A DNA stretch of 64,000 bases from Oceanitalea stevensii (GTDB lineage Bacteria > Actinomycetota > Actinomycetes > Actinomycetales > Actinomycetaceae), in assembly GCF_014837105.1 (NCBI RefSeq), contig NZ_JACSPO010000001.1, positions 208,334 through 272,333 of the forward strand, read 5' to 3'. The notes beneath the pieces are model-generated. The model made no database searches, was not told the origin of the DNA, and saw only the letters and a program-made list of their open reading frames with translations. Shown here one piece after another: positions 1 to 7,900 of the stretch; position 1 is the first letter of the stretch, and every line of letters starts with the position of its first letter. The translations under genes and the position numbers were made by a program.

Positions 1-161
1 GTCTGCGTCACGTGTTCCTCCAGGTGGTCTCGGGGGGGGCCCCCCCCCCCGCGCCGGTTGTGGCATGATGAGCCCGTCACGCCGTGATCGTGGAGAGCCA
101 CTGGTTCCAGCCCTGAGGTCGTAGGGGAAGACGTACCTCAACCGGAACCAGGAGGGTCGAC
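1..161. other. Upstream intergenic stretch with a G8C11 homopolymer junction
   Basis: No gene is visible before the DUF3145 gene. The stretch contains eight G followed by eleven C at 32-50, a self-complementary homopolymer junction, and near its end a strong Shine-Dalgarno (GGAGGG at 151-156) for the gene at 162. I cannot define a promoter with confidence. Confidence 0.5.
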
Positions 162-662
162 ATGAGTGGTGCCAGCACCCGCGGTGTCATTTTCGTGCAC
201 TCTGCGCCCCGTGCGCTGTGCCCGCACATCGAGTGGGCGGCGGGGACGGTCCTCGACGGACGCGTCACCCTGGAGTGGACGGAGCAGCCTGCCGCGCCCG
301 GACTCTTCCGCGCCGAGTACTCGTGGGCCGGGCCCGTGGGCACCGGGGCACGTCTCGCCTCGGCGCTGCGCGGCTGGACGCACCTGCGCTACGAGATCAC
401 CGAGGACCCCGCGCCCGGCATCGACGGCGGCCGCTGGTCCCACACCCCCGAGCTGGGGATCTTCCACGCCCAGACCGACGCCCACGGCAACGTCGTCGTC
501 CCCGAGGACCGCATCCGCGCGGCGCTGGAGTTCGCCGCCGACCCCGCCCGCATGCGGCACGAGATGAACCTCGCGCTCGGTCAGGCATGGGACGACGAGC
601 TCGAGCCCTTCCGCTACGCCGGCGCCGGCGCCCCGGTCCGCTGGCTCCACCGGGTCGGCTGA
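162..662 (+). CDS. DUF3145 family protein
   Basis: A 166-residue soluble protein of the actinobacterial DUF3145 family, whose biochemical role is not established. The recognisable features are the opening GVIFVHSAPRALCPHIEWA segment and the acidic, Trp-rich middle with WTHLRYEIT. It begins with ATG six bases after a strong GGAGGG ribosome site. In Micrococcales this gene commonly lies next to the fatty-acid synthesis block, and here it converges on fabF, separated by a large hairpin. Family assignment is from remembered family sequence; a function in lipid metabolism would be inference from the neighbourhood only. Confidence 0.85.
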   Translation: MSGASTRGVIFVHSAPRALCPHIEWAAGTVLDGRVTLEWTEQPAAPGLFRAEYSWAGPVGTGARLASALRGWTHLRYEITEDPAPGIDGGRWSHTPELGIFHAQTDAHGNVVVPEDRIRAALEFAADPARMRHEMNLALGQAWDDELEPFRYAGAGAPVRWLHRVG

Positions 663-686
663 CTCCCGCCACCCTCTCGACGCGCG

Positions 687-750
687 AGTACGCACGAACG
701 GTCACCCTGGCTCCCTGCGACGGGAGCCGGAGTGACCGTTTGTGCGTACT
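687..750. terminator. Long hairpin between convergent DUF3145 and fabF genes
   Basis: An inverted repeat with arms AGTACGCAC(G)AACGGTCAC and its complement, plus an inner GGCTCCC/GGGAGCC stem around a TGCGAC loop. It sits in the middle of the 128-base gap between two convergent genes, so it most likely terminates transcription from both sides. There is no U-tract. Confidence 0.7.
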
Positions 751-790
751 GGGCGAAGAAGGGGGGCGCCGGCGCGGGGCGCCCGCCGCG

Positions 791-2032
791 TCAGGCGTTG
801 CGCAGGGCCAGGGCGACGTTGTGGCCGCCGAAGCCGAAGGCGTTGTTGACGCCGACGACGTCGCCCGAGGGCAGCTCGCGGGGCGTGTCGCGGACGAGGT
901 CGATCTCGAGGTCCGCGTCCATCTCGGTGACGTTGATCGTCGGGGGAGCGGTGCGCTCCTTGATCGCGAGGACGGTGAAGATCGTCTCCAGCGCACCGGC
1001 GCCGCCGAGGAGGTGGCCGGTCATCGACTTCGTCGCTGAGATGGTCACGTGGTCGGCGTCCGAGCCCAGGCCGCGGCGGATCGCGGCGGCCTCGATGCCG
1101 TCACCGACGGGGGTGGACGTCGCGTGGGCGTTGACGTGGACCACGTCGCGGCCGGTGACCCCGGCGTCCTCCAGCGCGAGGCGCATGGCGCGCTCCTGCC
1201 CGGCGCCGGTGGGGTCGGGCGGGGCGATGGCGTACGCGTCGGACGTCATGCCGACGCCGCAGATCTCGGCGTACACGCGCGCGCCGCGGGCGGCGGCGTG
1301 CTCGGCGCTCTCCAGGACGACGATCCCGGCGCCCTCGCCCATGACGAAGCCGTCACGGGTGGTGTCGTAGGGCCGCGAGGCGCCCGCGGGGTCGTCGTTG
1401 CGCGTGGACAGCGCCTGCATCTTCGCGAAGGCGGCGAGCGGCATCGGGTGGATCGCGGCCTCGGTGCCGCCGGCGACGACGACGTCGGCGCGGCCCGAGC
1501 GGATCATCTCCACGCCCATGGCGATCGCCTCCGCGCCCGAGGCGCAGGCGGACACGGGGGCGTGGGCCCCGGCGCGGGCGCCGACCTCGAGGGAGACGTA
1601 CCCGGCGGGGGAGTTGGGCATGAGCATGGGCACGGTGAGCGGCATGACGCGACGTGCGCCGCGCTCCTTGACGGTGTCCCAGGCGTCGAGCAGCGTCCAC
1701 ACGCCACCGATCCCGGAGGAGACGACGGCGCCCAGGCGCTCCGGCTCGACCTCGGGAGCGCCGGCGTCGGCCCAGGCCTCGCGCGTGGCGATGACGGCGT
1801 ACTGGGCGCTGGGGTCCATCTTGCGGGTCTCGTTGCGCGCCAGGACGTCGGCGGCGGGCACGGCGAGCTGGCCGGCGAAGGTCACCGGGATCTCGTAGCG
1901 CTCGGACCAGTCGTTCTCGAGGGTGCGCACACCCGAGCGTCCGGCGAGCGCACCGGCCCAGGTGGAGGGCACGTCGCCGCCCAGCGGCGTGGTGGCTCCG
2001 AGCCCGGTGACGACGACGGTGGGGGTGGCCAT
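791..2032 (-). CDS. fabF: Beta-ketoacyl-ACP synthase II
   Basis: Condenses malonyl-ACP with growing acyl-ACP in type II fatty-acid elongation, in the cytoplasm. The 413-residue length is typical of the family. The thiolase-fold triad is visible: nucleophile Cys163 in VSACASGAEA, first His in NAHATSTPVGD and second His in KSMTGHLLGGAG. It is the last gene of fabD-fabH-acpP-fabF on this strand, with a 67-base gap after acpP. In mycolic-acid relatives the equivalent is KasA; mycolate synthesis cannot be judged from this window. Confidence 0.95.
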   Translation of the reverse strand: MATPTVVVTGLGATTPLGGDVPSTWAGALAGRSGVRTLENDWSERYEIPVTFAGQLAVPAADVLARNETRKMDPSAQYAVIATREAWADAGAPEVEPERLGAVVSSGIGGVWTLLDAWDTVKERGARRVMPLTVPMLMPNSPAGYVSLEVGARAGAHAPVSACASGAEAIAMGVEMIRSGRADVVVAGGTEAAIHPMPLAAFAKMQALSTRNDDPAGASRPYDTTRDGFVMGEGAGIVVLESAEHAAARGARVYAEICGVGMTSDAYAIAPPDPTGAGQERAMRLALEDAGVTGRDVVHVNAHATSTPVGDGIEAAAIRRGLGSDADHVTISATKSMTGHLLGGAGALETIFTVLAIKERTAPPTINVTEMDADLEIDLVRDTPRELPSGDVVGVNNAFGFGGHNVALALRNA

Positions 2033-2099
2033 GACAGCTCCTCGGGTGTGGCGGGGGTGGGGGACGACCCGGGCGGCAGCGCCGCCCCGATCGACTCGG

Positions 2100-2351
2100 T
2101 CAGGCGTTCTGGGCGCCCTGGATGAAGGAGACGGCGTCCTGGACGGTCGCGAGGTTGGCGACCTCCTCGTCGGGGATGCGGACCTCGAACTTCTCCTCGG
2201 CCAGCGTCACGATCGTCATCATCGACAGGGAGTCGATGTCGAGGTCGTCGGTGAAGGACTTCTCCGGGAGGACCGCGTCGACCGGAAGGCCGGTCTCCTC
2301 GTTGACGATCTCCGCCAGTCCAGCCAGGATCTCCTGCTCGCTGTAAGCCAT
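2100..2351 (-). CDS. acpP: Acyl carrier protein
   Basis: An 83-residue acidic carrier protein that holds acyl intermediates on a phosphopantetheine arm. The attachment serine is Ser41 in the DIDSLSM motif. It lies between fabH and fabF, the standard actinobacterial order, and passes substrates among the FabD, FabH and FabF enzymes encoded beside it. The gap to fabH is 81 bases, enough for its own ribosome site. Confidence 0.95.
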   Translation of the reverse strand: MAYSEQEILAGLAEIVNEETGLPVDAVLPEKSFTDDLDIDSLSMMTIVTLAEEKFEVRIPDEEVANLATVQDAVSFIQGAQNA

Positions 2352-2432
2352 GCGCGTTGCTCCAATTCGGTGTGGGTTGGTCGAGAAACAGTGTGGTCTA
2401 CGACGTGCTCGTCGCTCCGGGCGACGCGCCCG

Positions 2433-3440
2433 TCACGGCAGGGCCACCACCTGGGCGGCGTAGGCGAGACCGGCGCCGAAGCCGATCTGCAGGGCCAGCG
2501 CGCCGGACTCCACCGCACCCTCCCGCTGCAGCCGCTCGGTCGCGAGGGGGATGGAGGCGGCGGAGGTGTTGCCGGTCTGGGCGATGTCACGCGCGATGAC
2601 CACGGTCTCGGGCAGCCCGAGCTGCTTGGCGAGCTGGTCGATGATGCGCATGTTGGCCTGGTGGGGGATGAACACCTCGATGTCCTCCGGGCGCAGCCCC
2701 GCGGCCTCGATGGCCTCCTTGGCCACCTTCGCCATCTCGAAGCTCGCCCACTTGAACACCGTGGGGCCCTTCTGGCGCAGCGTCGGCCACGAGGTGTCGG
2801 TGCCGTCGCGGAAGGTGAGCCAGGAGTGGGTCTGGTAGATCGCGTCGGCCTGACCGCCGTCGGAGCCCCACACCGTGGGGCCGATGCCCGGGGTGTCGGA
2901 CGGGCCGACGACGGCGGCGCCCGCGCCGTCGCCGAGGATGAAGGAGATCGTCCGGTCGGTCGGGTCGATGAAGTCCGACATGCGCTCCGCGCCGACGACG
3001 AGCACGTACTCGGCGGTGCCGGCGCGCACGAGCGCGTCGGCCTGGGCGATGCCGTAGCAGTACCCGGCGCACGCGGCGGAGATGTCGTAGGCCGCGGCCG
3101 GGGTCGCGCCGATGCGGTCGGCGATGATCGTCGCCAGCGCGGGCGTCTGCTCGAGGTGGGTGACGGTGGCGACGATGACGGCACCGAGCTGGGAGCCCTC
3201 GATGCCCGCGGCGGCCAGCGCCTTGCGGGCGGCCTCCTCGGTCATCGCCGCGATGGTCTGCTCCTCGGTGGCCCGGCGACGCTCGATGATCCCCGTGCGC
3301 TGCTGGATCCACTCGTCGGAGCTGTCGATGGGCCCGACGATGTCGTCGTTGGGCACGACGTTCTCGCCGCGTACACCGCCGATGCCGAGGATGCGCGAGT
3401 AGGTGGTGGGCTGCGCCGAGCGCAGGGTGGGACGGGTCAT
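2433..3440 (-). CDS. fabH: Beta-ketoacyl-ACP synthase III
   Basis: Starts fatty-acid chains by condensing acyl-CoA with malonyl-ACP. The protein has 335 residues with catalytic Cys124 in DISAACAGY, His in FIPHQANMRI and Asn in QTGNTSAAS. The chosen ATG at 3440 overlaps the fabD stop as ATGA, indicating translational coupling; the open frame continues upstream but only in antisense of fabD. In actinobacteria such FabH enzymes usually accept branched short acyl-CoAs, which is family knowledge and not shown here. Confidence 0.95.
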   Translation of the reverse strand: MTRPTLRSAQPTTYSRILGIGGVRGENVVPNDDIVGPIDSSDEWIQQRTGIIERRRATEEQTIAAMTEEAARKALAAAGIEGSQLGAVIVATVTHLEQTPALATIIADRIGATPAAAYDISAACAGYCYGIAQADALVRAGTAEYVLVVGAERMSDFIDPTDRTISFILGDGAGAAVVGPSDTPGIGPTVWGSDGGQADAIYQTHSWLTFRDGTDTSWPTLRQKGPTVFKWASFEMAKVAKEAIEAAGLRPEDIEVFIPHQANMRIIDQLAKQLGLPETVVIARDIAQTGNTSAASIPLATERLQREGAVESGALALQIGFGAGLAYAAQVVALP

Positions 3441-4363
3441 CGGGAGCCTCCGTGCTCGCGCACCAGCTCGCGGGCCGCGTCGATCTGGTCGGGGGACTTC
3501 AGGGCGAGGGTCTGCACGCCGGGCAGCGTACGTCGGGCCAGGCCGGTGAGGACACCGGCGGGCGCGAGCTCGATGACGGCGGTGACGCCGAGGTCGAGCA
3601 TGGTCCGGCAGCACAGGTCCCAGCGGACGGGCCGGGCGACCTGCGCGACGATGCGCTCGAGGGCGTCGTCGCCGGAGGTGACGGCGGCGCCGTCGGCGTT
3701 GGACAGGAGGGTGGCGCTCGGCTCGGCCGGCGCGATCGCCGCGGCGGCCGCGCGGACCTGCTCGACGGCGGGGGCCATGTGCTCGGTGTGGAAGGCGCCG
3801 GCCACCTGGAGCGGGACGACGCGGGCCTTGGCGGGCGGCGCGTCGGCGAGCGCGGTGAGCTGCTCGAGCGTGCCCGCGGCGACGACCTGCCCGCCGCCGT
3901 TGACGTTGGCGGCGGTGAGCCCGTGGGCGGCGAGCGTCGCCTCGACCTCCGCGGGGTCCCCGCCGACGACGGCGCTCATCCCGGTGGGCGTGACGGCGGC
4001 GGCCGCGGCCATCGCCCGTCCGCGCACCCCGACGAGCGTGAGCGCGTCGGCGGCGCTCAGCGTCCCGGCGACGGCCGCGGCGGCGAGCTCGCCGACGGAG
4101 TGGCCCGCGGTGACGCCGACGGCGCCGGTGTCCTCACCGAGCAGGGCCTGCAGCGAGAGCAGGGACGCGGCGACGATGAGCGGCTGCGCGTACTGCGTGT
4201 CCCGGATCGTCTCGGCGTCGGCCTGGGTGCCGAGCTGGCGCAGGTCCACCTGGGCGGCGTCGCTGAAGGCCTCGAGGGACGCGTCGAGAGCGGGCAGCTC
4301 GAGCCAGGGGCTGAGCATGCCGGGGGCCTGGGCGCCCTGACCGGGGCAGAGGATGGCAAGCAC
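3437..4363 (-). CDS. fabD: Malonyl-CoA:ACP acyltransferase
   Basis: Transfers malonyl from CoA to ACP, the first step of the operon's pathway. The chosen GTG start gives 308 residues beginning MLAILCPGQGAQ, where the family motif begins at once; further upstream in-frame sequence is unlike the family. The active-site serine is Ser89 in GHSVGE and the partner His lies in GAFHTEHM. It is the first gene of fabD-fabH-acpP-fabF. An inverted repeat at 4433-4449, between it and the PucR-type regulator, is a candidate operator. Confidence 0.93.
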   Translation of the reverse strand: MLAILCPGQGAQAPGMLSPWLELPALDASLEAFSDAAQVDLRQLGTQADAETIRDTQYAQPLIVAASLLSLQALLGEDTGAVGVTAGHSVGELAAAAVAGTLSAADALTLVGVRGRAMAAAAAVTPTGMSAVVGGDPAEVEATLAAHGLTAANVNGGGQVVAAGTLEQLTALADAPPAKARVVPLQVAGAFHTEHMAPAVEQVRAAAAAIAPAEPSATLLSNADGAAVTSGDDALERIVAQVARPVRWDLCCRTMLDLGVTAVIELAPAGVLTGLARRTLPGVQTLALKSPDQIDAARELVREHGGSR

Positions 4364-4432
4364 GGATTCCACTCTGCCAACAAAACGACGCCCGTCCACG
4401 CCTACGACGCCTACCAACTCGTTTCCGAGGCC

Positions 4433-4449
4433 TTGTGGAGTGTCCACAA
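4433..4449. promoter_or_regulatory. Inverted repeat upstream of fabD, candidate regulator site
   Basis: TTGTGGA-GTG-TCCACAA is a perfect 7-bp inverted repeat with a 3-bp centre, 70 bases before the fabD start codon and just past the end of the regulator gene. Position and symmetry suggest an operator for the fatty-acid operon. I did not match it to a published site. Confidence 0.45.
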
Positions 4450-4485
4450 ACCCGGGGCTCCGGCGTCGTCGGGGTGCGACGCCGG

Positions 4486-5679
4486 TCACACGCCCGAGTG
4501 GTCACCCGCCCCCGCGGAGAGCCGGCCGACGACGAGCGCCACCTGGAGGACGAAGGCCTCGCGGGGGACCGTCGCGTCCCAGCCGACCACCTGGGAGATG
4601 CGGCGCAGACGGTAGCGGACGGTGTTGGGGTGGACGTACAGCGCCCGGGCGGCGGCCTCGAGGGAGCGGCCCTGGGCGAGGTACTCGCCCAGGGTCTCCA
4701 GGAGCGGGCCGCCCGAGGTGGCGAGGGGCCGGTAGATCTCGGTGATGAGCGTGCGCCGCGCGAGCGGGTCGCCGTTGACGAGGCGTTCGGGCAGCAGCTC
4801 GTCGGCCTCGACGAGCTCGGGCGCGTCCGGCCACGCGGGGGCGGCGATGAGGCCGGCGAGGGCGGCGCGGGCCGAGCGTCCGGCGTCGGCGATGTCGGCC
4901 ACCTGCGGGCCGATGACGACGGTGCCCGGGCGCAGGCGCGGCATGAGGGAGTCGGCGGCGGCGCGCAGCTCCTCGCCGCCGAGGACGACGACGAGCCGGT
5001 CGCCCTGGATGCCGACGAGCGCGTCGTGGGCGGCGCGGCGGCAGGCACGGCGCAGCTCGGCGGTGCTGCGCTCGTCGAGCGGGCCGCGGGTGGTGCCGAC
5101 GAGGACGACGGTCGAGCCGGTGCCCGACCACCCGAGCGCGGAGGCGCGCGAGCGGAGGGACGCGTCGGTGTCCCCGCGCACGAGGGAGTCGACGACGAGC
5201 GCCTCGAGCCGGGCGTCCCAGGCGCCGCGCGCCTCGGCCGCGCGGGCGTAGACCTCCGCGGCGGAGAAGGCGACCTCGCGGGAGTAGCGCAGGACGGCGT
5301 CGCGCAGGTCGCGCTGCTGGCCCGGGGCGGCGAGCTGGACGGCGTTGTCCTCGACGACCTCGACGACGAGCCGCACGAGCTGGAGCGTGTGCTGCAGGGA
5401 GATGGAGCGGGTGAGCTCCGGCGGCGCCGCCCGGAAGATCTCGGCCGCGTTGTAGGTGGCCGCCGAGGAGCTCTCGTACCAGGTGATGAAGGCCGCGATG
5501 CCGGACTGGGCGACGAGCCCGATCCACGAGCGGTCCTCGGCGGCGAGCTCGCGGTACCAGGGGATCTCGGCGTCGAGGCGCTTGAGCGCCGCCGAGGTGA
5601 GCAGGTCGGTCCCGCCGCGGAGACGACGGACGACGTCGGAGCTGTCGTGCGCGTCGGCGGAGGTGCTGCCAGGGACCAT
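4486..5679 (-). CDS. fasR: PucR-type transcriptional regulator of fatty-acid synthesis
   Basis: A 397-residue regulator of the PucR/CdaR architecture: a long N-terminal GGDEF-like/sensor region followed by a C-terminal helix-turn-helix around LYVHPNTVRYRLRRI. In Streptomyces the gene in this position, FasR, activates the fabD-fabH-acpP-fabF operon directly downstream, and the layout here is identical, so the name rests on synteny plus domain content. The ATG at 5679 is favoured because TATGCT at 5687-5692 lies seven bases ahead, the leaderless spacing seen elsewhere in this window. Confidence 0.82.
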   Translation of the reverse strand: MVPGSTSADAHDSSDVVRRLRGGTDLLTSAALKRLDAEIPWYRELAAEDRSWIGLVAQSGIAAFITWYESSSAATYNAAEIFRAAPPELTRSISLQHTLQLVRLVVEVVEDNAVQLAAPGQQRDLRDAVLRYSREVAFSAAEVYARAAEARGAWDARLEALVVDSLVRGDTDASLRSRASALGWSGTGSTVVLVGTTRGPLDERSTAELRRACRRAAHDALVGIQGDRLVVVLGGEELRAAADSLMPRLRPGTVVIGPQVADIADAGRSARAALAGLIAAPAWPDAPELVEADELLPERLVNGDPLARRTLITEIYRPLATSGGPLLETLGEYLAQGRSLEAAARALYVHPNTVRYRLRRISQVVGWDATVPREAFVLQVALVVGRLSAGAGDHSGV

Positions 5680-5686
5680 GGGCCAG

Positions 5687-5692
5687 AGCATA
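5687..5692 (-). promoter_or_regulatory. Leaderless -10 element for fasR
   Basis: TATGCT, read on the minus strand, ends seven bases before the ATG at 5679. No Shine-Dalgarno lies between. It supports 5679 over the in-frame ATG at 5691. Confidence 0.55.
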
Positions 5693-5797
5693 GGGGAGCG
5701 CTTGTGGGAAGCCGACAAGAGCGCCCGGCTGGTGAGAAACGGTGGCCGATGTGGCCGCCGGTGACGCCGTCGGCGTGAGGGGAGAGGCATTCGCCAG

Positions 5798-5803
5798 TAG
5801 GGT
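5798..5803 (+). promoter_or_regulatory. Leaderless -10 element for the gene at 5811
   Basis: TAGGGT ends seven bases before the ATG at 5811 and no ribosome site intervenes, so transcription probably begins at or next to the start codon. Confidence 0.5.
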
Positions 5804-5810
5804 CGAGGAC

Positions 5811-6479
5811 ATGGCTCTTCTCGCGCGACTGAAGGCGCTGCTCACCCGGCGCAGCCCGATGCGGCGGCCGGGTACCCGGCAGGCCACCACCGCTGCCCGC
5901 AGCGAGGACCTCCCACAGGAGGCCACCCTGCGCGCCAAGCTGGTGGACGACCCCAACGACATCCAGGCGTTCCGGGAGCTCGCCGAGCTCGTCCGCCGCC
6001 GCGCCGACTCGGTGGAGCCGGTCGACCCGCTCATCGCCGAGCACGAGCGGGCGGAGCACCACATCGGCGCCGACGTCGCCATCTGGGCGCTCGCCGAGGA
6101 GCTCGCCGGCAGCCCGCGGGCCTGGTACCCGCTCATCGAGCTCGCCCGCCTGTCCCTCCACGACGACCACGAGGGGGCGATGCGCCGTCTCAACGCCGCC
6201 TGCGAGCGGGAGCACACCGGTCTCGCGCTCGCCGAGGGCGTCCGCACGCTCCGCGAGGCGGAGCTGCCGGGCGACGGCCTGGGCCTCGGCGTGGGCCAGT
6301 GGTCCCCGCGCGACCACGTCCCCGAGGCCGGCCGGCAGATCGTGCTCGCCGCGCTGGACGCCGAGCGCCCGCTCGACGCGCGCCGCCACCTCGAGGAGCT
6401 CAAGTCCCGCGACGACGCCGAGACCCGCGCCGTCGTCACCGAGCTCGAGCCCCGCGTCGCGGCCGCCGAGCGCCTCTGA
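5811..6479 (+). CDS. Uncharacterised helical (TPR-like) actinobacterial protein
   Basis: A 222-residue soluble protein with no catalytic motif that I recognise. It is rich in Ala, Leu, Glu and Arg, with repeated helical pairs such as AFRELAELVRRRAD and AWYPLIELARLSLHDDHE, suggesting a TPR- or HEAT-like scaffold. The N-terminal 40 residues are basic and disordered-looking. It is divergent from fasR. The ATG at 5811 follows a TANNNT hexamer by seven bases and excludes an upstream extension of low-quality sequence. Function unknown. Confidence 0.75.
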   Translation: MALLARLKALLTRRSPMRRPGTRQATTAARSEDLPQEATLRAKLVDDPNDIQAFRELAELVRRRADSVEPVDPLIAEHERAEHHIGADVAIWALAEELAGSPRAWYPLIELARLSLHDDHEGAMRRLNAACEREHTGLALAEGVRTLREAELPGDGLGLGVGQWSPRDHVPEAGRQIVLAALDAERPLDARRHLEELKSRDDAETRAVVTELEPRVAAAERL

Positions 6480-6496
6480 CAGGCGGACGCACCGCC

Positions 6497-6564
6497 CCCC
6501 ACCCCTAACGCCGAGAGCCGGATTCCTCCCTGGAGGAATCCGGCTCTCGGCGTTAGGGGTGGGG
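6497..6564. terminator. Perfect 33-bp-arm hairpin with an extra half copy
   Basis: The arms 6497-6529 and 6532-6564 are exactly complementary over 33 bases with a 2-base centre. The core word is CGCCGAGAGCCGGATTCCTCC (CGCCGAGAGCC plus GGATTCCTCC). A second copy of the right arm follows at 6565-6588. The spacer lies between two plus-strand genes and should terminate the upstream one. Confidence 0.7.
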
Positions 6565-6724
6565 CTGGAGGAATCCGGCTCTCGGCGTGCATGGGAGGGG
6601 CGACGCGGCGGGACATCGGTCCCTCCTGTGCCACCTCCCGTGCTGCTTGACTGGTGGCATCACCACATCCGGTGCACACCCCGAGGGTCATCACCCCCGG
6701 CCCTCGGCCACCCGAGGAGGATCC

Positions 6725-7756
6725 ATGCCAGACACGATGCGCGCCGCCGTCGTCCCCGAGCTCGGCCGGCCGCTGACCATCGCGGACGTCCCCGTCCCCA
6801 CCCCCGGCCCCTACGAGGCGCTGGTGAAGGTCGACTACACCGGCGTGTGCCACACCGACCTCCACGCCGCCCACGGCGACTGGCCGGTCAAGCCCGTCGC
6901 CCCGTTCATCCCCGGCCACGAGGGCGTGGGGACCGTCGTCGCCGTCGGCGACCGCGTCGAGCGCGTCAAGGTCGGGGACACCGTCGGCAACGCGTGGCTC
7001 GCCAGCGCCTGCGGCGAGTGCGAGTACTGCCAGACCGGCTGGGAGACGCTGTGCGAGTCCCAGCAGAACAGCGGCTACTCCGTCGACGGCTCCTTCGGCC
7101 AGTACATGCTCGTCGACTCCCGGTACTGCCCCGTCATCCCCGACGGCGTGGACCCGGCCGCCGCCGCGCCGATCCTCTGCGCCGGGGTCACCGTCTACAA
7201 GGGCCTCAAGGTCACCGACACCAAGCCCGGCGAGTGGGTGCTGGTCTCCGGGATCGGCGGGCTCGGCCACATCGCCGTCCAGTACGCCGTCGCCATGGGG
7301 CTGCGCGTCGCCGCGGTCGACGTCGACGACAGCAAGCTCGAGCTCGCCCGCCGCCACGGGGCGGAGGTCGTCGTCAACGCCCGCACGAGCGCGGACCCGG
7401 CCGCGGAGATCAAGGCCGCGACCGGGGGTGTGCACGGCGCCCTCGTCACCGCCGTCAACGCCCACGCCTTCCCCCAGGCCGTCGGGGCGCTGCGCCGGGG
7501 CGGCACGGTGTCCCTCGTGGGCCTGCCGCCGGAGCAGTTCCCGCTCGACATCTTCACCACCGTGCTCTTCGGCCTCACGGTGCGCGGCTCGATCGTCGGG
7601 ACCCGCAAGGACATGGCCGAGGCGCTGGACTTCTTCGCCCGCGGCAAGATCAGCCCCACCTACACAATGCGGCCCATGGCGGAGATCAACGAGATCTTCG
7701 CCGAGATGGAGGAGGGCCGGATCGACGGCCGCGTCGTCATGAGCATGGCCGAGTAA
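6725..7756 (+). CDS. adhP: Zinc-dependent alcohol dehydrogenase
   Basis: Oxidises alcohols or reduces aldehydes with NAD(H), propanol-preferring class. The 343-residue medium-chain dehydrogenase shows catalytic zinc ligands Cys42, His65 and Cys152, the four structural-zinc cysteines 96, 99, 102 and 110, and the Rossmann motif GIGGLGH at 176-182. The start is fixed by a GAGGAGG ribosome site just ahead. It is monocistronic, flanked on both sides by strong hairpins, and converges on aceE. Confidence 0.93.
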   Translation: MPDTMRAAVVPELGRPLTIADVPVPTPGPYEALVKVDYTGVCHTDLHAAHGDWPVKPVAPFIPGHEGVGTVVAVGDRVERVKVGDTVGNAWLASACGECEYCQTGWETLCESQQNSGYSVDGSFGQYMLVDSRYCPVIPDGVDPAAAAPILCAGVTVYKGLKVTDTKPGEWVLVSGIGGLGHIAVQYAVAMGLRVAAVDVDDSKLELARRHGAEVVVNARTSADPAAEIKAATGGVHGALVTAVNAHAFPQAVGALRRGGTVSLVGLPPEQFPLDIFTTVLFGLTVRGSIVGTRKDMAEALDFFARGKISPTYTMRPMAEINEIFAEMEEGRIDGRVVMSMAE

Positions 7757-7764
7757 CCGACCCG

Positions 7765-7816
7765 CATACGCCGAGAGCTGGATCCCGCCCGGGCGGGATC
7801 CAGCTCTCGGCGTATG
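7765..7816. terminator. Loopless 52-bp perfect palindrome
   Basis: Two 26-base arms (7765-7790 and 7791-7816) are exactly complementary with no spacer. The arm carries the family word CGCCGAGAGCTGGATCC. It lies just after the adhP stop, in the gap between convergent adhP and aceE, consistent with a terminator or cruciform-forming element. Confidence 0.7.
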
Positions 7817-7830
7817 TGCGGGGACCCAGA

Positions 7831-7881
7831 GAAGCGCCGAGCGCTGAGCTGTTCCAGGAACAACTCAGCGCTCGGCGCTTC
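7831..7881. terminator. Second hairpin between adhP and aceE
   Basis: Arms 7831-7855 and 7857-7881 are complementary over 25 bases except for one pair that can be G-U, with a single-base centre. Outer word GAAGCGCCGAGCGCTGAGC. It is placed 20 bases from the aceE stop and probably terminates aceE transcription. Confidence 0.65.
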
Positions 7882-7900
7882 CTTGTGTGGTGCGGGGGAC

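Noticed and set aside
1923..4340. Long plus-strand open frame opposite the fab operon
   Set aside because: Shadow of fabD, fabH, acpP and fabF, all of which carry intact catalytic residues on the minus strand.
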